64,000 bases of DNA from Branchiostoma floridae (lineage: Eukaryota > Chordata > Leptocardii > Amphioxiformes > Branchiostomatidae): NCBI RefSeq assembly GCF_000003815.2, contig NC_049984.1, forward strand, positions 16,416,601-16,480,600, written 5' to 3'. The notes under the pieces are model-generated. The model was not told the origin of the DNA. It worked only from the letters and a program-made list of their open reading frames with translations, and did not search any database. The position numbers and the translations under genes are program-made. This document shows positions 1 to 12,000 of this stretch, piece by piece (the first letter of the stretch is position 1; each line of letters begins with the position of its first letter).

Positions 1-136
1 ATTACAGGTAGTTTTTTAAAGGAACCATACTGAGATAGTTTTTAATGATACTCTGAATTCATCCATACTTTCGCGGTGGTTTTGATGAAATTGTATTTCA
101 TGGTAGTAGAAGAAAGGAGGTTTTCCCTGTGTGTGT

Positions 137-168
<32 letters not shown>

Positions 169-322
169 TTTTGTTTATGGTTGAAATAGTTCCATAATAC
201 AGAAGGATATGCATTCAGGCATACAGGTCTCTTGTTGAAAGTTCTGTCCAGACTCTAAACAAGTTGGTAATTTAGAACATAGCATCCAACTAAAGTATCT
301 CTGTTCCTTGCCTTTTCCACAG
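1..322. other. intronic sequence upstream of first visible zinc-finger exon
   Basis: No coding signal is visible. The stretch holds a TG microsatellite at about 130-167 and ends in a pyrimidine-rich acceptor (tract ending TTTTCCACAG at 322). It is read as the 3' part of an intron of the zinc-finger gene, whose earlier exons lie outside the window. Confidence 0.6.
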
Positions 323-549
323 GTGACCCGAACACCTTGACCAGCCAGGCGGTTCTGACCGGTCCGTTGACCGCCCTTGACCAGAACCTGCTGTCCCAGG
401 GTCAGACAACCCTGCTGCCCATCAGCAGCGGCAGCCTGGACAGTTTCGTGAACGCGTCAGAGAGCGGAGTGGTGACGGGCATCCTACAGGGTCTGGAGGG
501 CATGCAGCTGACCTTCACTACAGTTAATGTAGGACAGGGGGCTGTACAG
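323..549 (+). CDS. zinc-finger gene, exon (first visible)
   Basis: Acceptor CCACAG ends at 322 and donor GTGAGG starts at 550. The exon is entered in phase 1 and left in phase 0. It encodes a low-complexity Leu/Ser/Gln/Thr-rich stretch ([15 protein letters not shown]...) without a recognised domain. Confidence 0.8.
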
Positions 550-3537
550 GTGAGGAAGTGGATCTCAGTTTATGTTTTCCTAATTGATTTCGATGGATTT
601 TTTTCCCATCGTTTCAGGATGAAAGGTGGCTCACTTGTCTTTACATAACAAGACCTGAAGGCCACTTAAAGGTAATGGGTAATGGGCTCGTTGGTTTAAC
701 CACAGATCGCCTTGCTATCATTGGCTGAACTGCTAGTTGTTGTTAACAGTCAGGTACATTCGATCAAACAACAGTTGATAAACAACACACCCTCTGTCCA
801 CAGGTTGCCTCCATCGATCCAAACCTTCTGCAGACTGTGCAGATCGACCCCAGCCTGCTGCAGCAGTCCCTGCAGCAGGGGTCTGTGGGAACCAGCGTTG
901 TCACCCAGACGCTCACCAACACGGACGGCAGTCTGGTGCAGGTGGAACAACCCATCCACACAACCCTGGGCACCACTGAGCCTGGGTCGTCCATACAGAC
1001 TTCTCCTGGTGCAGCTATTACAGGTGGGTTAACTTGGCACTGATCGATATGAACTATAAAACAACCCATCCACACAACCCTAGGTGCTACTGAGCCTGGG
1101 TCGTCCATACAGACTACTCCTGGTGCTGCTACCACAGGTGGGTTAACTAGGCACTGATCTCTAATGTTACAAACTACAGCACAGTTACTGTAGCTTGACC
1201 CATCCACCCCACCCTGGGTACCACTGAGCCTGGGTCGTCCATACAGACATCTTCCTTGCCTTACATGTATGTCTACTGTCCACTCCAGGTACCGCAGCTA
1301 CCTCTGTTCAGGCAGCCCACACCCAACTAACACCATCAGACGCAACAAGCACGGCTGGGCTCACCATGGCAACCCACGTCCAATCAGGGGTCTCGTCTCA
1401 GATGGATGATGACAGCACCCGAACCCCTCACCAACAGGCCGTGGGATTCGCTAACACATCCCAGGGGGGTGGCATTGTAGCGTTTACCATCCAGGGGGGA
1501 GTCCACCCCTCAACAAGCATCGGGGAGGAGCTCACGATACGATCCCAGCCATCAAGTAGTGTGGTGTCGTCCTCTCAGGAACAACAAGGCATAATGGTCG
1601 CTTCCAACAGCGCTTCGAATTCGTTAGCAGCGGTAACCTTCCTTCCTGCGACCATCCAAGCAGGCTCCATGCCTACCCAAGTCATGGCAAGCTCGGCCCA
1701 GGCACTACAGCTAGGGGAGGATGGACAGGGGGTCATGGTGTCGGCAGACGGAGCCCCGACGGCCATACAGTCTGTCAGAGACAGCGTAGTGCCAGGGACA
1801 GGGGTGCTGGTGGAGCCAAGCGTCTCCATCACCAACACCATCTCCTCCGTGCTGGTGTCACAGGAATCCATCCAGGGCAACCCTGCGGACCTGACGGAGA
1901 TCACCGCGTACGAGATCCCGACCGTGCAGGAACAGGACGGGGTGGGTGGCAGCGCTCAGCCCGACAAGACTTCGGAGACCGGGCAGATCTACGTGTGCCA
2001 GGACTGCGGGCAGTCTTTCACGCAGTCCCCGCAGTGGAAACGGCACCAGCGAGAACAGCATAGTCCGTCGCGGAACCACATTTGTCCGACCTGCAACAAG
2101 GCCTTCAAACGCTCCTACCATCTCAAGGAACATATGCAGGTACATTGGGAGGACTACCCAAGTGTTGAATGAACAAATACCTACATGTATAATGTACATT
2201 TTTAGCCCAACCAAGCTCTGGTTACAACAAAGACAAAACATAGATGTAAATGAATCATAGATCTTGTGTAGCATGGAAGTTCAGCTTCTTTTGCTTCTTG
2301 GTATTGGTGAAAATGTACACTGTAGGATTGTATGGGTTTAGCCATAGTCGGTTTCTCAAAATGCATGAGGAGTATACATTTTTCAGTGCTACTCATAATT
2401 GTCTATAATAATTTCATAATTGTCTATAATAATTATACATCTATTCTGAATTGTAATTGCAATGCTTTCTTTCAATGCATTTTACATGTATTGGTTATTA
2501 ACCCTTTTACAAACGGTACATTTTTTCTGATGTAAACATCGTTATCTCCCTCAGACTCATGAGGCCAACAGTCCTGACAAGTCCAAGAAGCCGGCGCCGT
2601 TCACGTGTGAAACCTGCGGGAAATCGTTCCACCGCCCCAGCCAGCTGGAGAGACACGTGAGGATCCACACCGGGGACCGACCCTTCGAGTGCCCCGAGTG
2701 CAGCAAATCCTTTAACCAGTCCAACGCCCTTCAGGTGTGTGTTAGATACAAATGTATTCTACATTGCATCCCGGAAATGCATTTAAGTTTGTGGTGGTTT
2801 TAGTTTTCACAATGGCCTCTGTACCACGAAGTCAAAACCACTGAAAATTTTTGTTTTCTCCTGTCGGTCTATCTCCTTGTCTACATGTACATGTATGTAC
2901 TATGCACTATATGTATGTACTATGCAATGCACTACATCCGACTGGTTGTCCCTAAAGGCACTGGTGTTTCCAATACTGTAGCCGTATGACTAAAAGGCTA
3001 TCACAAACACTATTCTACTGCAAACACTCCATTTTCTCCTTTCCTTAACTTTGCCTTAACGCAAATCATTGTCAACTTCAATACATCTTACAGTACTCGA
3101 TTTGTACACTCCATTTTGTACAATTTGATATTGCAGCGATAGAATTGGGGTGTGCAGCACACTTATCAGGAAAAATAGGGATAACCTGGCATGCTTAGCT
3201 GAAAGCACAGTTGCACTGTTTGCTACCATAAAACCTTGACACAAGTTGGACATTGGCAATATGTTACTATGATATATTTTATTTCATTCTATTGCCACAG
3301 ATGCACATGTACTTGCACCAAAGCGAAAAACCCTACAGCTGCCAGTATTGCAACAAGCCGTACGGGCAAAAGGGGAACCTCAAGATCCACATCGCTCGCG
3401 TCCACGCAGGGGAGGTGGAGCGGGAGAGGGAACAGCAAGGCAACAGTGCCACCCACTCGGGGAGTGAGGATGCAGGGGGAGACAGCCAAGGAATCACTAT
3501 GGAAGTCATTGATACTGATGTGTTTTTGCAACAGTAA
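323..3537 (+). CDS. C2H2 zinc-finger protein gene, 5'-partial (five visible exons, five fingers)
   Basis: Join 323-549, 804-1023, 1289-2139, 2555-2734, 3301-3537 gives about 570 residues in one frame. The N-terminal two thirds are Gln/Ser/Thr-rich with repeated DP(N/S)LLQ motifs and no fold I recognise; this looks like a transactivation-type region. Then come five C2H2 fingers: [40 protein letters not shown] and [10 protein letters not shown]. Fingers 2 and 4 are split across introns. Fingers 3-4 and 4-5 are joined by TGEKP-like linkers (HTGDRPF, HQSEKPY). A short acidic tail ends [10 protein letters not shown]. The protein is presumably a nuclear sequence-specific DNA-binding factor. The Q/LLQ repeats and the terminal SNALQ...QKGNLK fingers remind me of vertebrate ZNF236, but that is memory-based and unverified. 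The first exon here is entered in phase 1, so more gene lies upstream. Confidence 0.88.
804..1023 (+). CDS. zinc-finger gene, exon
   Basis: Acceptor TCCACAG ends at 803 and donor GTGGGT starts at 1024. It encodes [21 protein letters not shown]..., a tandem DPxLLQ pattern. The 3' portion of this exon recurs as decayed copies in the following intron. Confidence 0.82.
951..1255 (+). repeat. three-copy duplication of an exon 3' end inside the zinc-finger gene
   Basis: The exon tail and donor (CCCATCCACACAACCCTGGG...CCTGGGTCGTCCATACAGAC...CACAGGTGGGTTAACT) is repeated near 1061-1158. A third, shorter copy lies near 1196-1250. Copy 2 keeps a GTGGGT donor. Confidence 0.75.
1289..2139 (+). CDS. zinc-finger gene, exon with fingers 1 and 2
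   Basis: The acceptor ends at 1288 (CACTCCAG) and donor GTACAT starts at 2140. Entry is in phase 1. The exon encodes about 220 residues of Ser/Gln/Val-rich sequence, then finger 1 (CQDC...HQREQH) and most of finger 2. Its last His arrives from the next exon (HMQ|TH), which confirms the junction. The ATG at 1366 is internal and not a credible start. Confidence 0.88.
2555..2734 (+). CDS. zinc-finger gene, exon with fingers 3 and 4
   Basis: Acceptor CCCTCAG ends at 2554 and donor GTGTGT starts at 2735. The exon is 180 nt, phase 0 to 0. It completes finger 2 with TH, carries finger 3 ([21 protein letters not shown]) split by no intron, and starts finger 4 ([15 protein letters not shown]). Confidence 0.88.
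3301..3537 (+). CDS. zinc-finger gene, terminal exon with finger 5
   Basis: Acceptor TTGCCACAG ends at 3300. The exon finishes finger 4 (MHMYLH), encodes finger 5 (CQYC...HIARVH), then an acidic, Gly/Ser-rich tail, and stops with TAA at 3535-3537. Confidence 0.88.
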   Translation: MHMYLHQSEKPYSCQYCNKPYGQKGNLKIHIARVHAGEVEREREQQGNSATHSGSEDAGGDSQGITMEVIDTDVFLQQ

Positions 3538-4499
3538 AGTATACATATACAGCTACTACAGTATTGTCTCGGTTTGGAAAATGTGCTTAGTACTTAACAA
3601 CCTGCAGAAGAGTAAGAAAACGGCTTGTGGGTACCTTTAAGGACTAAGATACTAAAATTAGTTACAGTAAAATGGTAAAATCACTGACCCCTTGTGTTTC
3701 AATGAAGTTGCCATTTGTGTTTGGAAAATTTGACCGTAACATACCCAAGTCTCAGAAACCATGCATACATCTGTGCAAAAGGATCTTGAGTGATAATTTT
3801 GCATCCAAATGTTAGCTTTATTTTTATATGATGGCACATGAAAAACAGTTCTTTGATCCTTCCATGTGTTACAAAACTTGTGAATAGATGACAGTCTTGG
3901 TTCTTCATAAACAGTTCGGTTAAGTTGAAACTTCACAGTTTCTCCTTCAGGTTTTTCTTTCACATTACAGTAATATACCTTACAAAGGTAAGATGTGGCT
4001 ATATCATTGTTTTCATTTACGCCTTGTACTAGACTTGTACTTTGTATTATATAAACGTCTTTTGGGGTAAACTCTCTAAGGATTTCAAAAGTCCCACTTT
4101 TGAATCAGGCAATTTTCGCTTAATCTTTAAATTTGAAGATTCTACACATTGTAAGTGTACCAAAAGGAAAGTTCTACAGTAATAACTTAAATAAATAGAA
4201 CTAAAGTATATGCATCAGCCTCAGTTTGAGAAACAATACATGTATGTACTGTATTTTTTTGTTGTTGTATTTTTCTGTTTTTATTAGCTTACTGAGGAAC
4301 TGCCAAAGACACAAAATATTTCCTGAAGATTAATTTTTCTAAGTAAACTTGAAGACTAAGACATACCTATATGTTGTATATTGTGTAAGGTGAAATACTA
4401 TTATAATATTCAGGACTAACCCAAAGAGCTTTGTGCTAACATGTACGTGTTATACAGTGTGTGGTTAGTATGTCCTACCGGTACTAAGTCTGAGGGGAG

Positions 4500-5012
4500 A
4501 TTAATAAGTTCTCGGCCTCGCCCAGAAATAATAAGCACAACTCAAATTTTAAGGCACAACTTCGTAGTACGAGGCATTTTATCAATATCCTCCAAATTTC
4601 AAATCATTGCAGTCATTACTTTCCAGGCAAAGCCTTTTTGAAAATCAGTAGGTAAGTGGCGAGAAAAACAAGGGTTACTTGTGATCAAACATGTGTGGGA
4701 CGAGTTCCCCGTGCCGTAGATTCTCTTACGACATTGTCAAACTGTTTGATAATGATTCCCTTTGTATTTCAAGTAGAAAGAAGTTGGTGTCTGACTTTGG
4801 GCAGAGCAAGTTGACCCTCACACCTCAGGTCGCAGCTCAATGGGTTTCTTTTTTCTTCTCTCTTACCTACCGTTACTGGGTGTCGCCTGTAAAGTGATGA
4901 TCACAATGATTTGAATTTTCGTACACATTCATGAAAGACTTTATACTTAACATCTATGCTTCGAAATCTGAGTTGTGCTTATTATTTCTGGGTGAGGCAG
5001 ATAACTTATTGA
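4500..5012. mobile_element. MITE-like element with ~50-bp terminal inverted repeats
   Basis: The left arm (4500-4550) and the reverse complement of the right arm (4961-5012) match over about 50 bases with few differences. They share the core CCAGAAATAATAAGCACAAC. There is no transposase ORF, so this looks like a non-autonomous DNA element of about 0.5 kb. No clear target duplication was seen. Confidence 0.75.
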
Positions 5013-6071
5013 TATTTTTTTATTATTGATCACCCCTTGTATGTACGTGTATACACATAGCACCACATGACAGTAGTAGAAAATCCAGGGACCTCAGAAG
5101 TGAATGTCATGCATAGAATAGGAAACAAATATCAACATAAACTTGAAAATAGTTTCCATTTCCACCACCTTATTTATTGGTTGAATTGGGTATCAACTTA
5201 ATATCATGCTTACTTAATGCTTATTTATTCTTAATGTTTAATTTCGTTGTCTACTTCATTTTTCGTGACAAGTATAAGAGAAAAAAGTAATTCAAAATCC
5301 TTTTTTTTATATAGTTTGCATACAGCTGAAAATATGTTCTTGGAGAAACATGTATGATAGTGAACATTTAGTGACTTGAATGTGTGTTTTGGTTTTGTAC
5401 GGGTTTGAAAATTGTTGTAAAGAATTCATCAAGTAAACATTGCTACAGTTTTGTATCTACAGTCATACCAACGGTTATGTTTAGAAAAATTGTTGTCATT
5501 TACACTGTATTTTGAAATGTTGGGACACACATACACATACATATATGTACTAAATCAGTTATGACTTTTATAGGAAACTGTTTTCAACTCTTGCCAAATG
5601 TTGTCAATATCTGCATGTATGCCTGCATAGTTCAGTTTAACACACATGTACAGGCATCAACATTGCAGAAGTGAGTGTACACAAAATTTGTCTCAGTTTT
5701 TTGTGTCAGTGAATGTATAACCCTTCATGTTTAAAGAAGCAGTAGTATACAGTTCAGTTCTTTGCAATCTCTATTTCACCAGTAATGTAAACCATGCAAG
5801 TAGTAACTACAGTATACAAGATGCTTATGACTACATAATAAAGACAGTATTCGTTGGTCACATATTGGTCTACAAATGTACTTCATCAAGTCCTGATGTA
5901 TGGCGGGTAGGGGTGGGGCCGGACCTGAAAAAATCAGCAGACCGGATGTTGGACCGATTCGAAAATGAACAGATTACTCGTGTTTTGGGGCTTATAGATC
6001 AAAGAAAATAACAATAGCAAAGTAGAAGAGAATCGATAGTCATTAATACTGAGTTTCTACTGTCAAACGTT

Positions 6072-6562
6072 GGCCACAGCAAGTAAATTTTATGGATGAC
6101 ATCCTCTGCAGACTGCAAAAATAATAAGATAGGGCGAAAAAAAACAAGATGGGCAAAAAAAACAAGATGGCAAATGTTCAAAATAGACGTTGTATCAAGA
6201 CTTAAAGTGACAAAATATGCCATCACAGCCAACAAGGCATTCTTTCCTGTATTTAAGAAGTGCACCAATGTAGTTAAAGTGACACTAGTATGGTAGACTA
6301 GTATCATTAACCATGTTGGCAACTACACTCATAGTTGTGACAATTTTACAACTATCTATCAAGTTGCACCTCTGCAACTACAGTCAATGCTACAGAGTCT
6401 CTAGTGTCAATTCTACATTCAATGATTAGGTTACAACACAACCTTTACCCATTTTCGTCTATCCGGCCTTCCCTTAAGAACAAAATAAATCTTGTTTTTC
6501 TGAAATCAGGCGAAAATAAATGAGCGCGCGGATGTCATCCATAAAATTTACTTGCTGTGGCC
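6072..6562. mobile_element. MITE-like element with perfect 33-bp terminal inverted repeats
   Basis: 6072-6104 (starts GGCCACAGCAAGTAAATT) is the exact reverse complement of 6530-6562. The total length is 491 bp with no transposase ORF. Perfect arms argue for recent insertion. Target duplication was not identified. Confidence 0.82.
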
Positions 6563-7958
6563 TTTGTATAAAACAAAAGCAGTTAACGTTAGTGTAGTAC
6601 ACATGAAGATAGGATTTGAAAGGGCCAATGGACGTCGGATACTCCACCAAGCAGATTTCTTTGTAGCTAAATGGACCGTTGTTTTAAGTATCGCCCATTC
6701 ACAAGTTTTCACAGATACTAGTAGTTAGGTTCAAGTCTGGACCTGGACCTGAATTTTCTGTACCGGTACCCACCCCTATCGGCGGGTGTAGTCAACTTTC
6801 CAGGATGTTCCAATTTATGTTTCCCTTCACAGAAGGATAACATTTTCTCTTTGCTCCGTTTCTTTTCCCTCTTCTTCTTCATCTCCAAAGTCAATGACCT
6901 GTACCAGACGGCTGTCTCCATGGTTACTGGTAACGTAGCGACACCCTGTGGTGTTCGATTACATGTAGCAAGTGGCAGGACAGAGCTGGGGCTGGTCACC
7001 ATACATACGGATGAGGCTGAGTTGAATAAAGAGGGCAGTTGTTGGACTAAACCATATGAACATTACCAGATTTTACATTTCTAGTTGTGACACAGGACCG
7101 CATGTTAGTTCTGGTGGTCCCTAACCCTATAAGTGTTGAAAGCTTCAAATACTGTTTCTCCATATACGGTATCAATATAGAAGCAGATTTGCCGTTTCCA
7201 AGTGACTACTACATTTACTGACACTATATATCCTATCGAAAAATTTGGCCATTAAGGTATAGAAAGCCTTAAGAAAGGTGTTCATTGAGCCTGGTCCAAG
7301 TTTAAGATTAGTGCATCGCTTTTATTCGTGTGTCCCTTACACTCACAGGATTTGCTTTTTATAAAGAGTATGGCCCACTGGGACTAGCAATTAGGGTCTT
7401 AAGGTTGCACAGCGTAATTCTGGAATTAGCATACGTATAGACACTACTTGTACTGCCAGTTTTCATAATCGCGACCACTCATTCTTCTTAGCTTATGCTG
7501 GTAGTCACACTGTCCATACGACGCACGACCTAAACTTTTTACACAATTTCAAAAGGGATCGTGGGGCTCTAGAGACACTGGAACAATAGATATCAATTAT
7601 TCTTGGCTCAACAGTTTCCCTATTTTGACATTGCCTATTGCTTAAAAAATTGCCACGTCGCTGCCTCAGTCTAAGAGAAAAGCGCACGGACCTACAGAAA
7701 GAAGTGCAAAAAGCTCCCTCAAAAAGTGCCAGAAACAATGCCGGTCCCTACATCTGCTTGGAAATCATAGGTAATTACTCGCGTACAGGTAGTCTTCTGG
7801 GGTGTCATTGGTCATGCGTCATCTGCTATGCAGGCCTGAGGGAGGACCGATTTTCCACGCTTGGCGTGAACAATACAACACGGCAACCTTTTGTTACGTC
7901 CTCTTGAATAGACAGTCGAATCTACCTTTCCGACAACACCTGGGACGGTAACCGTCGT

Positions 7959-7987
7959 TTCTTAAGGATTTCTTAAGAGTTCTTAAG
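7959..7987. promoter_or_regulatory. three helically phased TTCTTAAG motifs upstream of TGM-A head 1
   Basis: TTCTTAAG occurs at 7959-7966, 7970-7977 and 7980-7987, with starts 11 and 10 bases apart. They lie 38-66 bases before the ATG at 8025. Whether they bind a factor is inference. Confidence 0.35.
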
Positions 7988-8024
7988 GCGTGAATCTTGG
8001 CTGAGAGACACCGAAGCAGCCACC

Positions 8025-9003
8025 ATGTCTATCAGAATGCCAGACGGCACGCCTGTCGTGTTGAACAGTGGGACGGAGTCGGGAGGTGACGACGAAATGG
8101 CGGGAAGGGCCACACGTGCGGCGGGACGACACGCGCCCGGCGGCGGCACCAACTCAGCCTCGGACCGATCATCCAGGTACAACCGCCTGTCCGAACTCAT
8201 GAAGGGGAAACGGGAAGCGGCAACGGCACATCAAGCACAGGGACCCGGCTACAATCGTGGTACCTACACAAGCCATACAACTACGAACAACAGTTACCAA
8301 CCCGGTTCGTTCATGGCGGGCGGGGCCCAGGGAGGGTATATGGCGGGCTCCACTGGATTTTCCTCGGGTTATAGGTCGGCACCTTCAGGCGGTGGTTTCG
8401 GAGGCTACACGGGAGCCGCTGGAGGAAGGTTCCGTGCTGCCGACGTGTTCCCGTCGGTGTTCGGAGGGACCGGCGCCGCCGGAGGCTCGGGTTCAACGTA
8501 CCCCCGTGCAGGAATGGGCGGAGGTTTCGGTGGTGGACACCACAGCGGCGGTCTTGGTGGCGGGCACGCCGGGTTCGCACCGCCCTCTGCAGCCGGATTT
8601 CAGGGTGGCTTTTCGGGAGGAGGAGGATTCGGACTAAACGACTTTTCATCCACGACAGACGGTCTCTTCGATCCCCACCGCCCCCAGAACTTCGGGCCGG
8701 GCGGGATCAGGATGGGGGATCCGCTGGACTTTGACGACCTCGACCCCCTGACCCCCGTCACCCCCGACATACCGACGCCTTCCTTCCCCGACCACCTCCG
8801 ACGACAGCCCGCCAGTTTTACGGAGACCACCCGGACCTCCTACTTCGACAGGTTCAAAACCAGCGAGTCTTCATCCCCGAAAGAGTCGGTAACCCAGAAC
8901 GGAGAGGACCACCTCTTCATCAGTAAGGCCTACATAGAGCTGGAGAGGGGAGGGCGGAAAAATCTGAACCCGATGGTCATCCAAGAGCCGCCATCTGAAG
9001 ACG
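8025..9003 (+). CDS. TGM-A alternative first exon 1: Gly-rich 326-residue head
   Basis: ATG at 8025 sits in a strong GCCACCATG context and donor GTAAGT starts at 9004. The 979-nt exon ends in phase 1, matching the common acceptor at 28264 and giving ...SEDDGPLKL. The protein has a polar Ser/Arg start, a long Gly/Tyr/Phe-rich tract ([18 protein letters not shown]), an acidic Pro-rich segment ([18 protein letters not shown]), then a Ser/Lys-rich end. Gly-rich flexible heads occur on some membrane or cornified-envelope transglutaminases, but no specific homologue is claimed. The following intron to the body is 19.3 kb. It could instead serve a separate transcript, though codon use and donor are good. 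Confidence 0.8.
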
Positions 9004-12000
9004 GTAAGTCCTTGTCACTATAGAGTGTTGTTGGTAGAGGCTGGAAAATGGAAACAGGTTTTAGCAGCTTTAGGCTTACGTCTCAGAAGGCAGAGAAAAG
9101 GTTTTGCAATCGCATAGATTTTAGTCAGGCGAGAAAGACATATATTGTATTTCTATGCTCAAGAATAGACACTTTACATATCTTATGTCTTCCGTCTAAG
9201 TGGCCATTCTCCAATGCGTAGATCCCATTTTAGCAAGAAGGTATAGGCAACGTGATGAACTATAGATGATTCCACATCAAATAAGGGGTTCAAGTCTCAT
9301 CATGCTGACGCTCTTCAGCATCTTGTGGTTCTCGCTTCACATATATATAAAATATGAATATATTGCAATACAAACTACTACAGAATTCAACATCGCATGA
9401 TGTTTTCTGGACAAATATATTTTGAAAAATCCCCTATGTTTAAACCAAACTATGTATACTGACTGTCCCTTGTTTCCTTATGAACTTTGTGACCCAAATG
9501 AAGTGGCGAGTTCCTTACAGAGCGCGTAACAATAAATATCACCTGGCCATTGAGTTGTCTTTATGAGTACCAAGTTGAAACTTTGATTATAAGTATATGT
9601 AGGTCCACATGAACACGTTTTTAGTAACTGTTTACTAGAAAATGTCCATCGTTATACATTATTCTTATATCTATCCTTACATCAGAAAGACTTAAAATCA
9701 CTGTGCGTTGCGTCCTTTAAGCATCTCTAAAAGACCTAAAACCCGGCCTTCACAAGTCTCGACTGTACCTCTTCAATGGTACCTGAGCGGCATATTTATC
9801 GCCAAGGCTTCTATACTGTCTTTCATAGGGGTGTCATTACCAGGCGATCCCTCTTACAAAACCTTGACCTATTTCCAGTCGAGGAACAGTGGTTTTCTCT
9901 CAGGCTAAAGTAGTCTGGAATCCAGGCCTATCATAGCCGGTTTGCCGGACCAACTTTGCTACATGCAAGCATTTAGGTCGGAGAAGCTATTCTAAATGTG
10001 TAGCCCAAGGGGATCTGTGGCTAAATCTTCTTGGAGGTATGTTGCTCCATTGCTGCCAAGGTCATATGACCAGTACTTTTCAAATTCCTGTGAAAAAATT
10101 GTCATAACTACGTAATAGAAGCTTGAAAATGACTCAAATCTGGAGAAAAGACCTCTCTCTGTTCAAAAAGTTAACCCATTGGTCAATTGTGATGTTACAT
10201 ATCGTGAAGGAATAGGTATTGCCATTTATAATCATGTATAATGTTTCAACAAAGTATAGTTTAGAAAACTATCCCCAAAGTTACCTAACATGTTCTCAAT
10301 GCATCCCGGCCCCTTTCAAAAACTAACGGCCCTAGAGTATGTCTTGCTTGTGTGTGTCCTGGAGAGAGTCTTGTATTCAGGCTATTACAACAGCTGGAGT
10401 CTCTTTTGTCCTCTCTGCAAATACGACGGTCGAAGGAGACACAAACTGGACTCGTCAGCTACTAGTGTCGAAGTTTTCTAACACCCCCGTCACATGTAGC
10501 GAAAATCGATCGGACGACGAGTCTGCGAGCTCTAAACTACAAGGAGGCATGACTCTGTTGCCGACGAAGACAGATTTTATCTGATTGTAAACAAAGACAG
10601 GTGTTTAAATTGATGTAGGCGTTTGAAAACTCCAGAGGATGATAACCATGAACAATGGGCCTTTGAATTCCGAAGCTACACTTTTAAATCACTAGAAACT
10701 GTATGGTTATAGCGATTATAACAAAAAGAAGGGAGTGAAGACAATACACTATACATTCCCATCAAGTGGAATAGAAGATTTGAATTTCGTTCCATACACA
10801 AAATTTCCAATGTCTCTCAATCGTCTTCATTGAAAAGTGTTACAGGCGCCAATACTTCACATGTGTACATACTTCTAGTTCTATGGTCTGCCACAATAAC
10901 AAAAGCGACCTTTGACAAACTATCATATATACCACCGTCACATTTTGCCACAGGCGTTACCGAAACAATATGACATGGTTCGCTACACAAGTTAAATCTT
11001 AAATCGATACAGCGGTTAGCTTTTTAAGTATGGTCTTTCTGTAATTAGGCCTTTTCAGCTCTTAAAAGAAACAACACTTAAATTTCATAGCACACGTGTA
11101 TACTTCTGGTAGATTAGGATAGAAAAGAGGCTGTGATTTTTCGTCACAACGAAGGTAGTGGCTGAAATGGGGACACATGTTTTTATAGGGGCAGCTTTGG
11201 GTTACTCGTAGCAGGAGTGGGGTGGGTCTGTGTGGTTATAAAGCTTTAGTTCCTTCTAAATCCTAGTTGGTTACATTCTTCGCCCATTTTTGGTATAGCT
11301 GCTCAACATGACAATGGATGTCCCTGTAGCTCAACTGGTAGCAGTCTCACAGTTGAGCCTCTCGGTTGAGGCTGCAGCGAATTTCACAAGGGACGTAAAC
11401 TGGGGGTCGCGTGTTCGAGGAGGTACCTCGAGCATGTACAAGGGGGGGGGGGGGGTGCTAGCAACCGCTTCATGTAGAAATATACCCTGCTACAGAAACA
11501 GCAAGGAACCTGACTACAAGGTGAACAGCAGCAACCACCTCAGTTTGACACCACCGCCACTACCATCATAAAATGTATCTATTGTTAGCCCTAATATTAT
11601 AATGCAAACTACATTATACATGTATCACATGGGGTCTATTTCAAGTGATCAAAGAAGTTTCTTTCACTCATATCGTATAAGGAAAACAGTTCATGCATGG
11701 ACAGAGCACACAACTTAGGTCAGACGTTTACTAAAATGGCTGTTTGTATCAGATAACCATTGGTAAAACGCCAATTAGTTGTAGAGTTATTTACACAAGC
11801 ACTTCGGCACTTATCAATGTGTAGGAATCATTTTCCCAATGTGAAATAATGCAGCGCTTTGTTATGGTTCCTTCATTCACATGTTTATCCTATAATACGA
11901 GCGTGAGCGAACTTTGCGATCTAAATTTGGTGTGTAAGTGTGCAAGTAATGCCTGATATTTTGATCTTTTGTTTACCGTCCGTAACTTGTCTACTCATGA

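Larger units (their letters stand above)
3538..8024. other. intergenic region: zinc-finger 3' flank and upstream of transglutaminase A
   Basis: No convincing coding sequence on either strand; ORFs here are short and low in codon structure. A candidate polyadenylation signal AATAAA lies at 4190-4195. Two inverted-repeat elements (4500-5012 and 6072-6562) are listed separately. The last 60 bases hold a triple TTCTTAAG motif before the gene A start. Confidence 0.6.

Noticed and set aside
11318-11425. Functional tRNA gene
   Set aside because: A- and B-box-like motifs are present but spacing is too long and no acceptor stem closes; a SINE remnant is more likely.
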